Shown here: positions 26,432 to 36,133 of the stretch, one piece after another | How the letters are laid out: each line of letters starts with the position of its first letter | Numbering within the stretch: position 1 is the stretch's first letter | Assembly (NCBI GenBank): GCA_965242735.1 | Contig: OZ251497.1 | Coordinates: 1,054,001 to 1,118,000, forward strand | From: G958295645 sp965242735 | Lineage (GTDB): Bacteria > Gemmatimonadota > Gemmatimonadetes > Longimicrobiales > Gaopeijiaceae | Length of the DNA stretch: 64,000 nt | Direction of reading: 5' to 3' | The notes under the pieces: model-generated | The model's database searches: none | What the model was told of the DNA's origin: nothing | The model's input: only the letters and a program-made list of their open reading frames with translations | Position numbers and translations under genes: made by a program

Positions 26432-26565
26432 CCGCCTTTTCGCGAACGCGCCGGCTTTGTTCGAAGCTCGCCGGGCGGCTGCAACGGTCCAGAGGCGGTC
26501 GGCACAGCGCGGCGTCAAATCGGCGGAGGCGCTTGCTGTTGCGCGTCCGCGCCGGGCCGAGCCTT

Positions 26566-27708
26566 TCACTCTCGCAACGCCGCCAGCAGTTCCTTGCCGA
26601 GCGCTTCCACTTGCCACTGCCGCACGCCGGGAACCGCCGCCAGCGCCGCCAAGTCCTTTGGGCGCGTCGCCGCAACCGCCGACAGAACGCTGTTGGCCAC
26701 GAGGCGTCCGCGCTCCAGGTCCAACGCGCTCGCGACGCGGTTCCGGGCGTCCTTCAGCCGGTCCACCACGGCTTCGTCGGGCCGGGCGGGGCCGTCGGCT
26801 CTCCTTCGCGTCGCCGGGTAGGGGACCAGGGCCTTCTCGGGCATCTCCTCGATCTCCTGCAGCGTCCTCACCAAGGCGTCGGCGCGCGGACCCCGGGCCA
26901 GCTTCCGCGGGAAGCCGGGCACGGCGGCCAGCGTCGCGGAGCTGGCGGGCCGGACCCGCACGGCGGCGAGGAGCGCTTCGTTGCCGACGACGCGAAACGG
27001 CGCCCGGTCCCACGACTTGGCGATCCCGTCGCGCCACCGCAACGCGGCGCGCAGCGCGGTGACCGTCCGGTCGTCCAGCTTGCGTGCCCCCTTCACGCGC
27101 GTGACGGGATCCACGGCCTCCTTCTCGGCCGGTTGCGCCGCCGCCCGCTCGATGCGCCGGCACTCCTCGCGCGCCCACCGTTCTCGGCCCTTCCTGCGCA
27201 CCGCCTTCGACAGCGTCTCCGCCAAGGCGTGCAGATGGCGGGTGTCGCTCGCCGCGTAGTCGATCATTTCGCGGCTCAGGGGCCGCGCCGCCCAGTCCGC
27301 GCGCTGAAACCGCTTCGACACCCGCACGCCCAGCCGACTCTCCAGAAGCGCCTGAAGACCCACTGCGGTCTCGCCCGCGAAGGACGCCAGGACCTGCGTG
27401 TCCACGAGCCCGGCGACGGCCACGCCCAAGTCCCGCCGAAGCAGGTGCACGTCGAACGAGGCGCCGTGCATGAGCACGGGCCTCTTCGGGTCCTCCAGGC
27501 TGGGCCGCAGGCAGCCCGCCAGGGGCGTCGCGAGAGGATCGAGCACGAACGTCCGGCCCGGAACGGACGCCTGCACGAGGCAGAGGCGGTCGGAGTAGCG
27601 ATGGAAGCCGGCGGCTTCGCAATCCACGGCCACGGGGCCGGCCGAATCCAGCGTCCGGCGCATTCTCTCGGCCCCGGCGGGCGAGTCCACGAGCTCGACG
27701 CGATGCAT
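26566..27708 (-). CDS. rnd: ribonuclease D
   Basis: 380 residues from ATG at 27708. DEDD exonuclease: motif I in VAVDCEAAGFHRYSDRLCLV near residue 28, motif II LMHGASFDVHLL, motif III IDYAASDTRHLHAL with Tyr and Asp in place. Two C-terminal HRDC-type domains follow (about 210-290 and 300-378). Trims tRNA and other structured RNA 3' ends. It ends 134 bp from the dksA-like gene in a convergent arrangement with nothing recognisable between, and is divergent from pyk. Confidence 0.9.
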   Translation of the reverse strand: MHRVELVDSPAGAERMRRTLDSAGPVAVDCEAAGFHRYSDRLCLVQASVPGRTFVLDPLATPLAGCLRPSLEDPKRPVLMHGASFDVHLLRRDLGVAVAGLVDTQVLASFAGETAVGLQALLESRLGVRVSKRFQRADWAARPLSREMIDYAASDTRHLHALAETLSKAVRRKGRERWAREECRRIERAAAQPAEKEAVDPVTRVKGARKLDDRTVTALRAALRWRDGIAKSWDRAPFRVVGNEALLAAVRVRPASSATLAAVPGFPRKLARGPRADALVRTLQEIEEMPEKALVPYPATRRRADGPARPDEAVVDRLKDARNRVASALDLERGRLVANSVLSAVAATRPKDLAALAAVPGVRQWQVEALGKELLAALRE

Positions 27709-27739
27709 GAGGGTTCGAGGGTGGGCGTGATCGATGAAG

Positions 27740-27831
27740 TGCCCGCGGTCCGCGGGCGTGGGGACGCGCCCATGCAGGGCCTCGTCGCGCAGATGACCAA
27801 TGCCCGCGGTCCGCGGGGGTGGGGACGCGCC
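27740..27831 (+). repeat. 31-bp direct repeat, copies 61 bp apart, between rnd and pyk
   Basis: Copies at 27740-27770 and 27801-27831 both read TGCCCGCGGTCCGCGGG then (C/G)GTGGGGACGCGCC, with a single mismatch. A looser third echo (GTCCGCGGCCCGCGCGGG) begins near 27865. Each copy contains the palindrome CCCGCGG.CCGCGGG, so it could also fold. This 298-bp divergent region also holds TAACTT at 27898-27903, a weak -10 candidate for pyk without a good -35. Confidence 0.88.
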
Positions 27832-28006
27832 TGCCGACCGCATCGATGGCCTCCGGCGACCAGCGTCCGCGGCCCGCGCGGGCGCGAAGTCGAATCGTAA
27901 CTTACCTTGCCTCGAGCGTGCCAAGGCGGCGGCCCCGGACGCGGCGCCGCGCGGACCGCTCCGGCTTGGGGGCCTGCCTCCGAGAGCCACCTCCCCGCCT
28001 CTGCCC

Positions 28007-29425
<1,419 letters not shown>

Positions 29426-29489
29426 CCGGCCGAGACCGTGGCGTTTCGAAGGGTCCTCCCGGCGCCGGGCGCAGGAAGGGGACGGCGCC

Positions 29490-30269
29490 ATGCGACTGAC
29501 GTTCCTGGGGACGGGCACGTCGTTCGGCGTGCCGGTGATCGGCTGCGACTGCGCCAACTGCCTGTCCGAGGATCCTCGAGACAAGCGCACGCGCCACGGG
29601 GCGCTCGTGGAACTCGGCGAAGGCAACCTGCTGATCGACACGCCGCCCGAGCTTCGCCTGCAGCTGTTGGCGGCGGGAATCGCAGACGTCGGCGCGGTGT
29701 GGTACACGCACCTGCACGCCGACCACGTGCACGGCATCGACGACGTCCGCGTGTTTTCCACGCAGGGGCGGGGCCCCGTGGCGGCCTATCTGCCCGAGGG
29801 CATGGAGCAGGAAATCGCGGCGCGGTTCCCCTACATCTTCGACGACGCCGTGCGGGTCCCGAAGGGAACGACCAAGCCGCGCGTTCGGCTGGAAACGTAT
29901 GCGCACGGGCGGCCCGAGACCGTCCTGGGAGCCCGCGTCGTGCCGTTTCGGGTGCCGCACGGCCGACGCCATGCGTTCGGCCTGCGCACCGGCGGCCTGG
30001 GATACGTGACCGACGCCAAGGGCTTGCCGGCCGAGGCGCTGGCCATCCTGCGCGGCGTCGACGTGCTAGTGCTGAACGCGCTTTGGTGGGGCGATCCGCA
30101 TCCGACGCACTTCAACGTGGAGGAGGCCATTGCGGCGGCCCGCGCAGTGGGCGCGCCCCGCACGTTCCTGACGCACCTGACGCACCGGCTGGGCTACGCC
30201 GAGCTGGCCGAGGCGCTTCCGGCCGGGATCGCGCCGGCGTTCGACGGGCTCGTGGTGGACGTGGGATGA
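29490..30269 (+). CDS. metallo-beta-lactamase-fold hydrolase, PhnP-like
   Basis: 259 residues. LTFLGTGTSFGVPVIGCDC then CANC starts the family, with extra metal-binding cysteines as in PhnP. The active-site motif THLHADHVHGIDD (HxHxDH) is near residue 73, and TDAKGLPAEAL plus HPTHFN contribute later ligands. PhnP is a phosphoribosyl cyclic phosphodiesterase, but this branch also includes lipoyl- and octanoyl-related and uncharacterised hydrolases, so only the class is firm. Its stop overlaps an ATG (ATGA) that seeded the repeat leading to pgi. Confidence 0.85.
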   Translation: MRLTFLGTGTSFGVPVIGCDCANCLSEDPRDKRTRHGALVELGEGNLLIDTPPELRLQLLAAGIADVGAVWYTHLHADHVHGIDDVRVFSTQGRGPVAAYLPEGMEQEIAARFPYIFDDAVRVPKGTTKPRVRLETYAHGRPETVLGARVVPFRVPHGRRHAFGLRTGGLGYVTDAKGLPAEALAILRGVDVLVLNALWWGDPHPTHFNVEEAIAAARAVGAPRTFLTHLTHRLGYAELAEALPAGIAPAFDGLVVDVG

Positions 30270-30353
30270 CGCGCCTTCCCTCTGCCGGCACGGCGCGTCT
30301 GCCGGGTCTGCGGCCGGGTCACGCGGTGGACGCGGGATGACGCGTTCGCCCTC
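30254..30353 (+). repeat. hydrolase/pgi junction repeat, copies 71 bp apart
   Basis: Copies at 30254-30282 and 30325-30353, 29 bp, each GGTGGACG(T/C)GGGATGACGCG followed by a CCTC block. Copy one carries the hydrolase end (VVDVG-stop); copy two carries the pgi start ATG at 30337. The ATG in copy one is out of frame with pgi. Confidence 0.88.
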
Positions 30354-31827
30354 CGGCCGGGCAGAGCGCGACGACGGCCGCCAGCGCCGTGGCCAGGCGC
30401 CGCGCGTCGCCGTGCGCTGCGGCAACATGCTGGCGGGCGCCTTGGCGGGCTCGCGCGGCTTCGATCCAGCTCGGCTCGCGGAGGACGGCGACTTGGCCGG
30501 CCGCTTTCGCGGCGCGTTCTCGGCCGTGGAAGCTCGCCGGGCCGCAGGCGACATGGGCTTCTTCGACCTGCCGTTCGATGGCGAGGCGGCCGTGCGCGTG
30601 TCCGACGCGGCTCGGGCCGTCGAGCGCTTCGACGCGCTGGTCGTGATCGGGATCGGCGGCTCGGCGGTGGGCGCGAAGGCGGTGCGCGACGCCCTCCTGC
30701 CGCCGTTCTGGAACGAGAGAGCGCCGACCGCGCGCGCCGGCCGTCCGCGCCTGTACGTGCTCGACAACCCCGATCCCGCGACGGTCTTGGCGCTTCTTGG
30801 CCGGCTCGATCTTCGCAACACGGCCGTCAACGTGGTGAGCAAGTCCGGGACGACCGCCGAGACGACGGCCAACTTCATGGTCGTGTGGGACCGCCTGCGG
30901 CGCGCCTTGGACGAAGGCCCGGCCCGGGGGCCGGCGAGCGCCGAGGGGCCGGCTTCCCCGTCCGCCGGCCTCCGCCACGGCTCTTCTCGCGACGCGGCCC
31001 GGCGGCTGGTGGTCACCACCGGATCGGCGGGCCCGTTGCGCCGGCTCGCGGAGGACCTCGGCGCGGTTTGCCTGCCGGTGCCCGGCAACGTGGGTGGCCG
31101 CTTCTCCGTGCTGTCGGCGGCGGGGCTGCTGCCGGCGGCGGCGGTCGGCCTCGACGTGGACGCCCTGCTCGGCGGGGCCGGCGAGATGGCGCGGCGGTGC
31201 GCCACGCCCGTCCTTCGGGACAATCCGGCGGGCTTGGTGGCCACGCTGCTGCACGCGGCCCATGTCGAGACGGGCGCATGGGGCCATGTCCTAATGCCCT
31301 ACGGCGACCGGTTGCGGGGCCTGGGAGCTTGGTTCCGGCAGCTCTGGGCCGAATCGCTGGGCAAGTCTCGCGACCTGACCGGCGCGACCGTCGACGCAGG
31401 GCCGACGCCGTTGTCCGCGTTGGGCGCCCAGGATCAGCATTCGTTGCTGCAGCTGCTCATGGAGGGACCGATGGACAAGGCCGTGGTGTTCGTGGCCTGC
31501 CGGTCGCCGGGCGAGGACGTGGCGGCGCCCGCCGTCTTCCCTCCGGAGTTCGGGACGGCCTACCTGGAGGGGCGCGGCCTCTTCGAGCTGCTGGACGCGG
31601 AGCGGCGCGCGACCGCGGACGCGCTTCGCCGGGCCGGGCGCATGAACATGACCGTCTCCCTGGACGTGCTGGACGCGCGTTCGCTGGGGGCGCTCTTCAT
31701 GCTGTTCCAAGTCGCCGTCGTGTACGCCGGCGCGCTCTACGGCGTCGATCCGCTGGGCCAGCCGGGCGTCGAACTGGGCAAGAAGCTTGCGCGGGAACTG
31801 CTGGCGGACGGCGATGCGTCGGGTTAG
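30337..31827 (+). CDS. pgi: glucose-6-phosphate isomerase
   Basis: 496 residues. ALVVIGIGGSAVGAKAVRDA near residue 104, VVSKSGTTAETTANF near 168, PGNVGGRFSVLSAAGL with the conserved Gly-Gly-Arg-Phe-Ser, and QDQHSLLQLLMEGP match the isomerase. A Pro/Ala/Ser-rich insert (about 190-220) is extra. Interconverts glucose- and fructose-6-phosphate. The start lies in the second copy of the junction repeat, and an AGAGCG tract rather than a clear Shine-Dalgarno is near. Confidence 0.92.
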   Translation: MTRSPSGRAERDDGRQRRGQAPRVAVRCGNMLAGALAGSRGFDPARLAEDGDLAGRFRGAFSAVEARRAAGDMGFFDLPFDGEAAVRVSDAARAVERFDALVVIGIGGSAVGAKAVRDALLPPFWNERAPTARAGRPRLYVLDNPDPATVLALLGRLDLRNTAVNVVSKSGTTAETTANFMVVWDRLRRALDEGPARGPASAEGPASPSAGLRHGSSRDAARRLVVTTGSAGPLRRLAEDLGAVCLPVPGNVGGRFSVLSAAGLLPAAAVGLDVDALLGGAGEMARRCATPVLRDNPAGLVATLLHAAHVETGAWGHVLMPYGDRLRGLGAWFRQLWAESLGKSRDLTGATVDAGPTPLSALGAQDQHSLLQLLMEGPMDKAVVFVACRSPGEDVAAPAVFPPEFGTAYLEGRGLFELLDAERRATADALRRAGRMNMTVSLDVLDARSLGALFMLFQVAVVYAGALYGVDPLGQPGVELGKKLARELLADGDASG

Positions 31828-31830
31828 ATT
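31825..31830 (+). promoter_or_regulatory. possible -10 element overlapping the pgi stop
   Basis: TAGATT at 31825-31830 coincides with the pgi TAG stop, about 95 bp before the YtxH-like gene. The same hexamer is used in the better candidate at 25926. No good -35 is seen. Confidence 0.3.
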
Positions 31831-31925
31831 GCCTGCACGCAACCGACTTGGCCCGCCCGGCTGCTTCCGGCGCAGGGGCCGGGCCGTCAAGAGGGAAAGC
31901 CCAGCATGTGGGGCGGGAGGAAGCG

Positions 31926-32330
31926 GTGAGCGCCGAAGAGACGAAGCCCACGGTCGTGGTGGAGAAGAACGGAGGCGCGGAGATCGCCGCGTTTCTCCTG
32001 GGCGCGTTGGTGGGCGCGGGCGTCGCCCTCTTGCTCGCGCCGGGCTCGGGCGAGGACACGCAGCGGCGGCTGAAGGAGCAGGCCAAGCGTCTGCACGGCG
32101 CGACGACCGAGCGCGTGCGCGGCCTGCGCGAGGACCTGGGCTTGCGCGTGGAATCGGCGAAGGGCGCCGTAGAGCAGGGCAGGCGGCTGGCCTCCGACGC
32201 GCGCGCGGATCTGGAGGACAAGCTGGAGCGGTCCAAGGCCGCGTACCGAGCGGGCGTTTCCGCGGCGCGCGAGACGGTGCGCGAGAGTCGGCGGACCGAC
32301 GATCCCGCCGAGTCCGAAGCCACAAACTGA
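31926..32330 (+). CDS. YtxH-type membrane protein
   Basis: 134 residues from GTG at 31926 with GGAGG spaced upstream. One membrane helix (AAFLLGALVGAGVALLLAPGSG, about 20-40) carries the Gly-rich family signature LLLAPxSGxxxR, followed by a long charged helix with many Arg and Glu. YtxH proteins are small stress-associated membrane proteins of unknown role. The transaldolase gene starts 41 bp later. Confidence 0.82.
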   Translation: MSAEETKPTVVVEKNGGAEIAAFLLGALVGAGVALLLAPGSGEDTQRRLKEQAKRLHGATTERVRGLREDLGLRVESAKGAVEQGRRLASDARADLEDKLERSKAAYRAGVSAARETVRESRRTDDPAESEATN

Positions 32331-32370
32331 CCCCACCAAGGCGCACCCCAGCGCCGCCGGAGGCAGCGTC

Positions 32371-33021
32371 GTGGAAATCTTCCTCGATACGGCGAACCTG
32401 AACGAGATCCGGACGGCCGCTTGCTGGGGCATCCTGAGCGGCGTTACGACGAATCCGTCTCTCCTGGCCAAGGAGGAGGGCGCGGGCTTCGAGGACACGA
32501 TCAAGGAGATCGCGTCCCTGGTGGACGGCCCGATCAGCGCCGAGACGGTGTCGGTGGACGCCGACGGGATGGTGGCCGAAGGCGTCGAGTACGCCGCGTG
32601 GCATCCCAACGTGATCGTCAAGGTCCCGAGCACGACCGCCGGGCTGGAAGCGGTGTCGCGCCTGGGCGAGCAGGGCATCCGCTGCAACGTCACGCTCGTC
32701 TTCAACGCCAACCAGGCGCTCTTTGCCGCCTTGGCCGGCGCGTTCGTGGTTTCGCCGTTCCTGGGCCGGCTGGACGACGTCTCGCACGACGGCATGGACC
32801 TGATCCGCGAGATCTCGGCCGTGTTCGAGCTCGATCCCGCGATCGAGACGCGGATCCTGTCGGCCTCGATCCGCCATCCTCGCCACGTGATCGAGTCCGC
32901 CTTGGCGGGCGCCCACATCGCCACGTGCCCGTTCAAGGTCCTGCAGCAGTCGATGGCCCACCCGCTGACCGACCGCGGCATCCGCAGCTTCTTGGCCGAC
33001 TGGGAGGCGCGCGGGGCGTGA
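32371..33021 (+). CDS. transaldolase/fructose-6-phosphate aldolase-like protein
   Basis: 216 residues from GTG at 32371 after GGAGG. EIFLDTANLNEI, GVTTNPSLLAKE, NVIVKVPSTTAGLEAV (Schiff-base Lys near residue 86), CNVTLVFNANQAL and the closing region match the short TalC/FSA subfamily. It moves a three-carbon unit in the pentose-phosphate pathway or cleaves fructose-6-phosphate; the two cannot be separated by eye. Its last ten codons (FLADWEARGA) are repeated 72 bp downstream. Confidence 0.92.
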   Translation: MEIFLDTANLNEIRTAACWGILSGVTTNPSLLAKEEGAGFEDTIKEIASLVDGPISAETVSVDADGMVAEGVEYAAWHPNVIVKVPSTTAGLEAVSRLGEQGIRCNVTLVFNANQALFAALAGAFVVSPFLGRLDDVSHDGMDLIREISAVFELDPAIETRILSASIRHPRHVIESALAGAHIATCPFKVLQQSMAHPLTDRGIRSFLADWEARGA

Positions 33022-33096
33022 GGGTCAGCCCCTCGGCGTCGCCCTCGTCCGTGCGCGCGCTTCTTGGCCGACTGGGAAGCGCGGGGGGCGTGAGGG
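32989..33096 (+). repeat. transaldolase end duplicated 72 bp downstream at the L,D-transpeptidase start
   Basis: Copies at 32989-33024 and 33061-33096, 36 bp with two mismatches. Both encode FLADWEARGA-stop, and both differences are synonymous. Both end in the GTGA stop/start overlap. Copy one stops the transaldolase; the GTG of copy two (33090) is a good start for the transpeptidase. Confidence 0.93.
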
Positions 33097-33731
33097 CCCA
33101 GCGCGAGCAGGCGGCCGGCCGGCGGGCCCGCCGTTGGGCTCGGACTGGGCTCGGCGCCGCGGCTCTCGGCCTCGTGGTCTCGGTCGCCGCCGCGAGCGCG
33201 CAGGAGGACGTCGCCTTCTTCGGAGATCCGGCGGGCGACGGCCTCACGGACTTGGCGTCGCCGCTGGGGGACTTCGGCGGGCCGCACGTGCTTGTGCACC
33301 TGGCCACCAGCCGCGTCTACTGGGTGGACGGGGGCGATCTGCTCTGGTCCGCGCCGGCCGGCACCGGCACCGGGTTTCGCTTGGCGGGCGCCGGACAGCG
33401 CTGGACGTTCACGACGCCGCGGGGCCTGTTCCGCGTGCGCCGCAAGGAGAAGGACCCGGTTTGGATCGCCCCGGACTGGCATTTCGTCGAGCGCAACGTG
33501 CCTGTCCCCGGCCCCGATCACGGGTCGCGGAGAATCCCCGGGGCCATGGGAAACACGGCCATCTACTTGGGCGACGGCATTGCGATACACGGCACGCAGC
33601 GGCCCGAGCTCATCCTCGTGCCCGACGCCGACAGCCGGCGCGTGTCGCACGGGTGCATCCGGCTGACCAACGAAGCGGCCCGAGAACTCTACCACATGGT
33701 CGAAGTCGGGACGCCCGTCCTCATTTTTTGA
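33090..33731 (+). CDS. secreted L,D-transpeptidase
   Basis: 213 residues from GTG at 33090; an in-frame GTG at 33018 (overlapping the transaldolase stop) would add 24 Ser/Arg-rich residues. Signal peptide: basic start, LGAAALGLVVSVAAASAQ. The YkuD domain spans about 75-210, with GDGIAIHGTQRP and SHGCIRLTNEAA holding the catalytic His and Cys (HxxxSHGCIR). It forms 3-3 crosslinks in peptidoglycan or attaches proteins to it. The stop TGA is overlapped by the smpB TTG start (TTGA). Confidence 0.9.
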   Translation: MRAQREQAAGRRARRWARTGLGAAALGLVVSVAAASAQEDVAFFGDPAGDGLTDLASPLGDFGGPHVLVHLATSRVYWVDGGDLLWSAPAGTGTGFRLAGAGQRWTFTTPRGLFRVRRKEKDPVWIAPDWHFVERNVPVPGPDHGSRRIPGAMGNTAIYLGDGIAIHGTQRPELILVPDADSRRVSHGCIRLTNEAARELYHMVEVGTPVLIF

Positions 33732-34198
33732 CCGGCGCCCCGGCATCGTCGCGGCGCGTCGTCGCGCGCAACAAGAAGGCGCGCCACGCCTACGAGGTGC
33801 TGGACACCTGGGAGGCCGGCCTCGTGCTTCACGGCACGGAGGTCAAGTCGCTGCGCAGCGGGAAGGTCGCGTTCCAGGACGCGCACGCGCGCGCAAGGGC
33901 GGGCGAGCTCTGGCTCCACAACCTCCACGTCGCGCCCTACGACGGCGCCAACCGCTGGAACCACGACGAGACGCGTCCGCGCAAGCTGCTGCTGCGCCAA
34001 GACCAGATCCGCCGAATCGTCGCCAAGACGGAGGAGAAGGGCCTCGCGCTCGTGCCGCTCGACATCTATTTCCGGCGCGGCGTGGCCAAGGTGACCCTTG
34101 CGATGTGCCGCGGCAAGAAGCACCGGGATCGGCGCGAGGAACTCAAGCGCAAGACGATGGAACGCGAGGCCGAACGCGCCTTGAAGGGAAGGGACTGA
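33728..34198 (+). CDS. smpB: SsrA-binding protein SmpB
   Basis: 156 residues from TTG at 33728, overlapping the previous stop. ARNKKARHAYEVLDTWEAGL is the family start. GTEVKSLRSGKVAFQDAHA, LWLHNLHVAPY and RPRKLLLRQDQI follow, and the basic tail GKKHRDRREELKRK binds the ribosome. SmpB delivers tmRNA to stalled ribosomes; no ssrA gene is seen in this window. Length is normal. Confidence 0.95.
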   Translation: MTGAPASSRRVVARNKKARHAYEVLDTWEAGLVLHGTEVKSLRSGKVAFQDAHARARAGELWLHNLHVAPYDGANRWNHDETRPRKLLLRQDQIRRIVAKTEEKGLALVPLDIYFRRGVAKVTLAMCRGKKHRDRREELKRKTMEREAERALKGRD

Positions 34199-34203
34199 CC
34201 CTC

Positions 34204-35280
34204 ATGGGCGCGCGATCGACTTGGCCGAGGGCGGGTGCTGCGCCGAGCGACGGCGCCCCTTCTGGAGTCCAGGCGTCCGAGGTCGTCGATGCGGGGCAGG
34301 GCGCCTCGGGCGTTGCGCCGAGCGATGGTTCCGCTTCCGGTGTCCTGCCCTCCGAACGGGAGAAGGGCGCCGCGCCGCCCGCCGCCTCGGTCTCCGTTTT
34401 CGGCGCGCGCTTCTCCAGCCGGCTCTGGCTCGCGTCGGGCACGTGCGGCTTCGGCGAGCCTCTGGTGGCCGCGATGTCGCCGTCGGACGTGGGCGCGCTG
34501 GTCACCAAGTCGGTGACGGTGCGGCCCCGCGCGGGCAATCCGGCGCCGCGCGTGGCGGAGTTTCCCGGCGGAATGCTCAATTCGGTCGGACTGGCGAACC
34601 CCGGACTGGCCGCCGTTCGGCGCGAGAAGCTTCCGTGGATGCGGCGCGCGCTGGACCGCCTGCCCGTCTTCGTGTCCGTCGCGGGCCGCTCGCCCGAGGA
34701 GTACGCCCAGGTCGTGCGGGGCTTGGACGACGAAGAGGGCTTTCTCGGCTACGAACTGAATCTTTCCTGCCCCAACGACGCCGAGGCCGCGGCCCGCCCC
34801 TTCAGCTTGGACTTGGAGGCGACGAAGCGCGTGCTGGGCGAAGTGCGTCCCCTGACTTCGCGGCCGTTGCTTGCCAAGCTCGCGCCCAACGACCCCGACA
34901 TCGGCCGAACGGCGGCGGAAGCGGTCGCGGGAGGCGCGGACGGCATCACCGCGGTCAACACGATGCCGGGGCTGCTGTTGGACGGCGGCGGGGCGCCCCG
35001 CTTGGGCGCCGGCGCCGGGGGGACGAGCGGCCCGGCCCTGCTCCCGGTGGGACTGGCGGCCGTGCGCGCGGTCTCGAAGGCGGTGCGCGTGCCGGTGGCC
35101 GGGGCGGGCGGCGTCTTGTCGCCCGCGGACGCGCGCGCCTACTTGGCCGCGGGCGCGGCGTTCGTGCAGGTGGGCACGGGCTCGTTCGCGGACCCGCGTT
35201 GCGCGGCGCGCATTGCCAGGGCGCTGGCCTTCGACGCGCTGGCCGCGGAGGACGCCGAGACCTCGCGCGCGACGCGATGA
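34204..35280 (+). CDS. pyrD: dihydroorotate dehydrogenase, class 1 (PyrD/PyrDB type)
   Basis: 358 residues. The start ATG at 34204 follows AAGGGAAGGGA. FMN-dependent step of pyrimidine synthesis. LASGTCGFGEP near residue 77, FPGGMLNSVGLANPG, YELNLSCPND, LLAKLAPNDPDIGR, NTMPGLLLDGG and VGTGSFADPR match the class 1B catalytic subunit, which normally pairs with an iron-sulfur PyrK subunit; none is seen here. The first 60 residues are a Ser/Ala/Gly/Pro-rich extension with a 25-residue repeat. The family core begins near VSVFGARF. pyrF follows. Confidence 0.92.
   Translation: MGARSTWPRAGAAPSDGAPSGVQASEVVDAGQGASGVAPSDGSASGVLPSEREKGAAPPAASVSVFGARFSSRLWLASGTCGFGEPLVAAMSPSDVGALVTKSVTVRPRAGNPAPRVAEFPGGMLNSVGLANPGLAAVRREKLPWMRRALDRLPVFVSVAGRSPEEYAQVVRGLDDEEGFLGYELNLSCPNDAEAAARPFSLDLEATKRVLGEVRPLTSRPLLAKLAPNDPDIGRTAAEAVAGGADGITAVNTMPGLLLDGGGAPRLGAGAGGTSGPALLPVGLAAVRAVSKAVRVPVAGAGGVLSPADARAYLAAGAAFVQVGTGSFADPRCAARIARALAFDALAAEDAETSRATR
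34240..34356 (+). repeat. 42-bp repeat, copies 75 bp apart, inside the pyrD N-terminal extension
   Basis: Copies at 34240-34281 and 34315-34356. They are in frame, so the protein reads APSDGAPSGVQASE and, 25 residues later, APSDGSASGVLPSE. DNA identity is about 75 percent. This is the same spacing as the intergenic repeats, here captured in a coding linker. Confidence 0.85.
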
Positions 35281-35410
35281 AGACGGCGATCGACGGCAGA
35301 CGGCGACGTGGCCTGGCGGTGGAGTCGTCGCGGCGACGGAGCAGGACGCGTTCGGGCCGGGGGCGGCGTCCGCTTGGCGTGCCGTCGCCCCGCTGGAGGA
35401 TGACGGGTTC

Positions 35411-36133
35411 GTGAGGAGCCGCGTCATCGTGGCGCTGGACGTGCCGCACCCGGTGCGCGCGCTGGCCTTGGTCGACCGGATCGGCGATCCGTGCGTCTTC
35501 TACAAGGTCGGCATGGAGCTCCATGCGGCGGGGGGGGCGGGCATCGTGGCGGCGCTCCGAGACCGAGGCAAGCAAGTGTTCCTGGACTTGAAGTTCCACG
35601 ACATCCCCAACACGGTGGGGCGCGCGGTTGCCCAGGCGGGCCGACTGGGAGCCAGCCTGCTGACCGTGCACGCGATGGGCGGCGAAGAGATGCTGCGCGC
35701 GGCGGCGGCGGAGGCTCCCGCCGAGACCACGGTCCTGGGCGTCACCGTGCTGACTTCGCACGACGCGGCTTCGCTGGCGGGCGTGCTGGGACGCCGCGTG
35801 GCCGACATGGGCGCCGAGGCCCGGCGCTTGGCGGCCATGGTGCGCGGCGCCGGCTTGGGCGGCGTGGTCTGCTCGGCGGCCGAGGCGGCGTCGCTTCGCG
35901 CGCTCTTGGGCCCGGAGGCGGCGGTGGTCACCCCCGGAATTCGTCCCGAAGGCGCGGAAGCGGGCGACCAGAAGCGCGTGCGCACGGCCGCCCAGGCGTT
36001 CGCCGCCGGCGCCAGCTACGTCGTCGTGGGCCGTCCCGTGACCCGCGCCGGCGATCCCGCCGCGGCGTTTTCCGCCTTGGCCGCCAGCTTGGAGCCAAGC
36101 CCTGGCGGCCGGTCGGGGCAGGCCAGTCCGTGA
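35411..36133 (+). CDS. pyrF: orotidine 5'-phosphate decarboxylase
   Basis: 240 residues from GTG at 35411; GGAGGA lies ten bases upstream. VIVALDVPHP, KVGMELHAAGG, VFLDLKFHDIPNTV (catalytic DxKxxD) near residue 54, TVHAMGG, VTPGIRPEGAEAGDQKRV and YVVVGRPVTRAGDP match the family. Last step of UMP synthesis. The 130 bp after pyrD hold no other feature. The stop is overlapped by the GTG start of cysS. Confidence 0.95.
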   Translation: MRSRVIVALDVPHPVRALALVDRIGDPCVFYKVGMELHAAGGAGIVAALRDRGKQVFLDLKFHDIPNTVGRAVAQAGRLGASLLTVHAMGGEEMLRAAAAEAPAETTVLGVTVLTSHDAASLAGVLGRRVADMGAEARRLAAMVRGAGLGGVVCSAAEAASLRALLGPEAAVVTPGIRPEGAEAGDQKRVRTAAQAFAAGASYVVVGRPVTRAGDPAAAFSALAASLEPSPGGRSGQASP

